DNA of 64,000 nucleotides from Leptospira_A sp046736045 (GTDB lineage Bacteria; Spirochaetota; Leptospiria; Leptospirales; Leptospiraceae). Location of the stretch: the NCBI RefSeq assembly GCF_046736045.1, contig NZ_CP177134.1, positions 3,534,001 through 3,598,000 of the forward strand. Direction: 5' to 3'. Under the pieces are notes generated by a model. It ran no database searches and had not been told where the DNA came from. It worked only from the letters and a program-made list of their open reading frames with translations. Position numbers and translations under genes: made by a program. The stretch's first letter is position 1, and every line of letters starts with the position of its first letter. Below, piece by piece: positions 61,384 to 64,000 of the stretch.

Positions 61384-62596
61384 ATCTTCCAAGTCATCTG
61401 ATTCAATTCTCATCCTAACGGGAGAACATTCCGGAGATTTACTGGGTGGAGATTTATTGGGTGAGCTGAAACTTTTAAAACCGGACTTTTCATATTATGG
61501 AATCGGTGGTGATTCCATGAAGGCTCACGGATTTGAATCTTTGGAAGACATTGAAGCATTGAGTGTCATCGGATTTTCGGAAGCGATCAAGAAGTATAGC
61601 TTTTTAAAAAAGGTTCTTTTTCGGATTGTAGAAGAAGCAAAATTCAGAAATACGAAATTGGCCATATTGATCGACTATCCGGGATTTAACCTGCGATTGG
61701 CGGCAGAACTGAAAAAAATCGGAATACCTTCCGTATTCTATGTTTCCCCGCAAATATGGGCATGGAAATTCAAACGGATCTTTTTTATCAAAGAACATAT
61801 CGAACTGATGTTAACTCTATTTCGTTTTGAAGAATCCATTTACAAAGAGTATGGAGTCAATGCGAAGTTTGTCGGACATCCTCTTGTAAAAAGAATTCCT
61901 GAAAAATTGAAAAAAGAAAGCCCGCTTCCATCGGGACTTCCTCATACGGACGAAGGTTTTGTAGTAGGATTATTACCCGGTTCAAGAACGGGAGAAATCA
62001 CAAAACTATTGGATCCTATTCTGGGAACAGCAGTTTTACTACACAGATATATCAGCTCCCAAGGCAAAAAAATAGTTTTTTTACTTCCAAATATCAATTC
62101 GAAACAGGAAACATTCATCAAACAGAAATTAGATGAAATTAAAATGGAAGAACCTTCCATTCAAATTCATTATGTTTGGGACGGATCTTTAAAGGTAATG
62201 AATGCAAGCGACCTGCTGCTCATTGCTTCCGGCACTGCCACCTTGGAAGGATTATATTTCGAAAAACCTATGGTCATCTTATACAAGGTAAGTTTGTTCA
62301 CTTATTTCATAGGTTCCTTACTTATGAAATCCAAATTCATCGGACTTGCGAATATACTTTCCGGTCAGGAAGTATGTCGTGAACTGACTCAAAACGAATG
62401 CCAACCTAAATATATTTTCGAAGAAGCAAAAAATATTTTAGATCATAGTGAATTTAGAAATAAAATGATTCGTTTGTTAAAAGAAACGAAAGAAAGGGAA
62501 CTAGGAACAAATAACGGTGGAAAGTTGGCGGCGAAAGAGATTTCTCATTTTATCGACTCTCTGAACGACAAAGAATCTCACGAAGATAAACCATAA
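61352..62596 (+). CDS. lpxB: Lipid-A-disaccharide synthase
   Basis: 414 aa, GT19. ILILTGEHSGDLLGGDLLGELKLLKPDFSYYGIGGDSMKAHGFESLEDIEALSVIGFSEAIKKY is the classical N-terminus. KFVGHPLVKRIP near residue 171 and VGLLPGSRTGEITKLLDPILGTAVLL near residue 207 follow, with SGTATLEGLYFEKPMVILYKVS near residue 292. It joins UDP-diacylglucosamine and lipid X. It starts inside the end of lpxI, so both are coupled; a serine-rich N-terminal extension of about 16 residues precedes the catalytic core. Confidence 0.94.
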   Translation: MVAKKRSSHSKSSKSSDSILILTGEHSGDLLGGDLLGELKLLKPDFSYYGIGGDSMKAHGFESLEDIEALSVIGFSEAIKKYSFLKKVLFRIVEEAKFRNTKLAILIDYPGFNLRLAAELKKIGIPSVFYVSPQIWAWKFKRIFFIKEHIELMLTLFRFEESIYKEYGVNAKFVGHPLVKRIPEKLKKESPLPSGLPHTDEGFVVGLLPGSRTGEITKLLDPILGTAVLLHRYISSQGKKIVFLLPNINSKQETFIKQKLDEIKMEEPSIQIHYVWDGSLKVMNASDLLLIASGTATLEGLYFEKPMVILYKVSLFTYFIGSLLMKSKFIGLANILSGQEVCRELTQNECQPKYIFEEAKNILDHSEFRNKMIRLLKETKERELGTNNGGKLAAKEISHFIDSLNDKESHEDKP

Positions 62597-62600
62597 CGTC

Positions 62601-62969
62601 TCAAAGTCGTATCAATCGAACGACCCTATCTTCCCAAGTTCCGATCCAGGTTTTGTCTCCAATTTCAGAGTATAAAAAATATCCGATCGCATTCTCTCTG
62701 TCATCCGGGCGAATGCGAACTCCCAAAGAATCCATTTCTAAAATAAGTTTCTCTTCACCCAAACTTGCTGTTTTGGTTTCCGTATCTATCAGGATATTCC
62801 CTTCTCCTTCCAATTGCCATTTGCCTGAAAAATCAGGTATTTTGGAAAGGTCTGGGGCTGTGTCAGCTGCCCTGGATTTTTCAGAACAGTTTACGAAGCC
62901 GAGAAGTAATAGGGAAAATACTGGTAAAAATAATTTGATCCGTATTGCAGAAAGGTTGGCTCGGTTCAT
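62601..62969 (-). CDS. Small lipoprotein
   Basis: 122 aa. The signal LFLPVFSLLLLGFVNCSEKS has a lipobox with Cys near residue 28. The mature part is strand-rich: FSGKWQLEGEGNILIDTETKTASLGEEKLILEMDSLGVRIRPDDRENAIGYFLYSEIGDKTWIGTWEDRVVRLIRL, similar to small lipocalin-like domains by pattern only. Its ATG overlaps the stop of the upstream gene as ATGA. It is convergent with lpxB, four bases from its end. No function is known. Confidence 0.7.
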   Translation of the reverse strand: MNRANLSAIRIKLFLPVFSLLLLGFVNCSEKSRAADTAPDLSKIPDFSGKWQLEGEGNILIDTETKTASLGEEKLILEMDSLGVRIRPDDRENAIGYFLYSEIGDKTWIGTWEDRVVRLIRL

Positions 62970-64000
62970 TTAATCACACACCTTGTGTCGTCTTCCGTAA
63001 AAGACCAATTTCCTCTATTTTCTCCCATAAGCCCGTAAAATGAATACTGAAAAAAACCGGATTTATTTTGTCCGTATCCTTTCAAATCGGTGGATGCGGA
63101 TGTAACGGAAAGATTTCGGATGTAATCCGATTCAAAATAATGATCCAAATTAAATTCGATCGAATAGGATTCTTTATAAAGATCATCCGGTAAATTCATT
63201 TTAAACCAAAGATCTTCACCTTCCCAGATCACATTCTCCAATTTCAAATAATAATTGATCCGCCCGTCTTTTGAAAGAGTATAATAATCGCTTCCCTGGC
63301 TTGCAAAAGAATAATCCATTGAAACAATACCTGGCTTCAACTCAAGACCGCAGACCTTCATCCAGGATTCATTCCAAGGATAACGATCCAGAAATAGCGC
63401 AAAACTAAAGTTAGGAGTCTTTGTAGCAAAATAAGAAGTGATGTTCAATTTGGACGTTGATTTTTCAAGACCGAAGGCCAAATTAAACCGGCCGTCTCTA
63501 ATGATCAAACTGCCTTTAGCCTCACCTTGATCAATGGCACCATCGTGAGGATAAAAAGAAGAAACTTTCAAACCCAAATCAAGATTCATCGATTCTAAAA
63601 AGTATTTATAAATTTTCTTCTGATAAAAATACTCTTCCGGAATTAATTTTTCCTGTCTTTCCTTGATCTCTTCATTCGTATCTTTTTTCCAGGATTGAAA
63701 CAACGCCGACCAATTGTTAGCTACCAGGTTTTGAATCTGCAAATTGCCTTTTGATTTGGAATAGAGAGGGTAATAAAAGGAACCGTCCGTTTTTTTCTGT
63801 CTGGTCCAATCAACCTGAGAAACAAGCTCCAAACCGGAAGGTTTGTCGAATACCTCACCTTTGAACAGAAGATCCAGATTATTGCCGGCAGTCAGCTTCA
63901 AGTTTAAGTTTGCATTTTTAATAGATAGTAAATGGGAATTCCAATTCAAAGAATCACCTACGACTTCTCCGATTACCTGAAACCATTTGTTTTTTTCACC
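62966..64000 (-). CDS. AsmA-like envelope protein, N-terminus beyond the window
   Basis: The frame is open to the right edge. The visible 344 residues read as repeating amphipathic strands (SHLLSIKNANLNLKLTAGNNLDLLFKGEVF; GSLIIRDGRFNLAFGLEKSTSKLNITSYF). This pattern resembles the C-terminal part of AsmA/TamB-type lipid-transport or assembly proteins, but the family match is not certain. A short LIPEEYFYQKKIYKYFLESMNLDLGLKV stretch lies near the middle. It is followed by a small lipoprotein gene that is probably coupled to it. Confidence 0.55.
   Translation of the reverse strand, partial: GEKNKWFQVIGEVVGDSLNWNSHLLSIKNANLNLKLTAGNNLDLLFKGEVFDKPSGLELVSQVDWTRQKKTDGSFYYPLYSKSKGNLQIQNLVANNWSALFQSWKKDTNEEIKERQEKLIPEEYFYQKKIYKYFLESMNLDLGLKVSSFYPHDGAIDQGEAKGSLIIRDGRFNLAFGLEKSTSKLNITSYFATKTPNFSFALFLDRYPWNESWMKVCGLELKPGIVSMDYSFASQGSDYYTLSKDGRINYYLKLENVIWEGEDLWFKMNLPDDLYKESYSIEFNLDHYFESDYIRNLSVTSASTDLKGYGQNKSGFFQYSFYGLMGENRGNWSFTEDDTRCVIK

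Overview
The window looks like chromosomal DNA of a Leptospira-type spirochaete, possibly a saprophytic or low-virulence lineage. This is inferred from gene content: a polysaccharide locus ending in the dTDP-rhamnose genes next to an EPS-associated MarR regulator, many short lipoprotein signals, a cysteine-free PerR beside katA and an ankyrin gene, and a sucCD-tolC-fmdB-lpxI-lpxB string. No rRNA, tRNA, CRISPR array or insertion-sequence transposase was seen.

Region 1 (1-18060, all on the minus strand) is the end of an O-antigen or surface-polysaccharide locus. Transcription runs from rfbA (17934) down to the left edge. It contains rfbA-rfbC-rfbD-(GT2)-rfbB for dTDP-L-rhamnose, then a small toxin-antitoxin pair whose toxin has an in-frame stop, then an EPS-type MarR regulator, GDP-fucose synthase, an O-antigen ABC permease (wzm), and a pseudaminic acid pathway (pseB, pseC, pseF, pseG, a formyltransferase, pseI). 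After these come a Gfo/Idh dehydrogenase, a possible GT-B transferase, a DegT aminotransferase, a left-handed beta-helix acetyltransferase and a truncated GT2. No PseH is present. A sugar N-formyltransferase sits where it would be expected, so the predicted product is a 7-N-formyl pseudaminic acid. The two transcription units (rfbA onward and marR onward) share a 15-bp GTTCA-N5-TGAAC palindrome and a second conserved leader element, so the locus probably has a common regulatory circuit.

Region 2 (18112-24770) holds purU, then a 1.3-kb island with an Xre-type regulator and a membrane-anchored protein. The island lies between 47-bp direct repeats; one repeat is the 3' end of the neighbouring GXWXG/DUF4334 gene. 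A methyltransferase and the katA-ankyrin pair follow, divergent from perR with two PerR-type boxes between them.

Region 3 (24770-46764) is metabolic and accessory. It has two strictosidine-synthase-like lipoproteins with a membrane protein and an M24 peptidase-like gene, divergent from a TetR regulator; a chemotaxis receptor; an acyltransferase; an ArsR-controlled redox group (nitroreductase, ArsR, luciferase-like monooxygenase); DJ-1/PfpI, PhyH and gamma-glutamyltransferase genes; an acyl-CoA dehydrogenase; an MFS transporter/TetR pair with two clear operators; and fadH.

Region 4 (46860-54830) is rich in secreted and lipoprotein genes of uncertain role: a Lys/Pro/Glu repeat protein, a metzincin-motif lipoprotein, a seven-repeat propeller lipoprotein, a trypsin-like protease, a DUF1566 protein, and a decayed gene next to a dispersed repeat. 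Region 5 (55063-64000) is core: succinyl-CoA synthetase, a TolC-type outer-membrane protein, an SH3 protein, an FmdB zinc ribbon, lpxI and lpxB on the plus strand, and a small lipoprotein plus an AsmA-like protein entering from the right edge on the minus strand.
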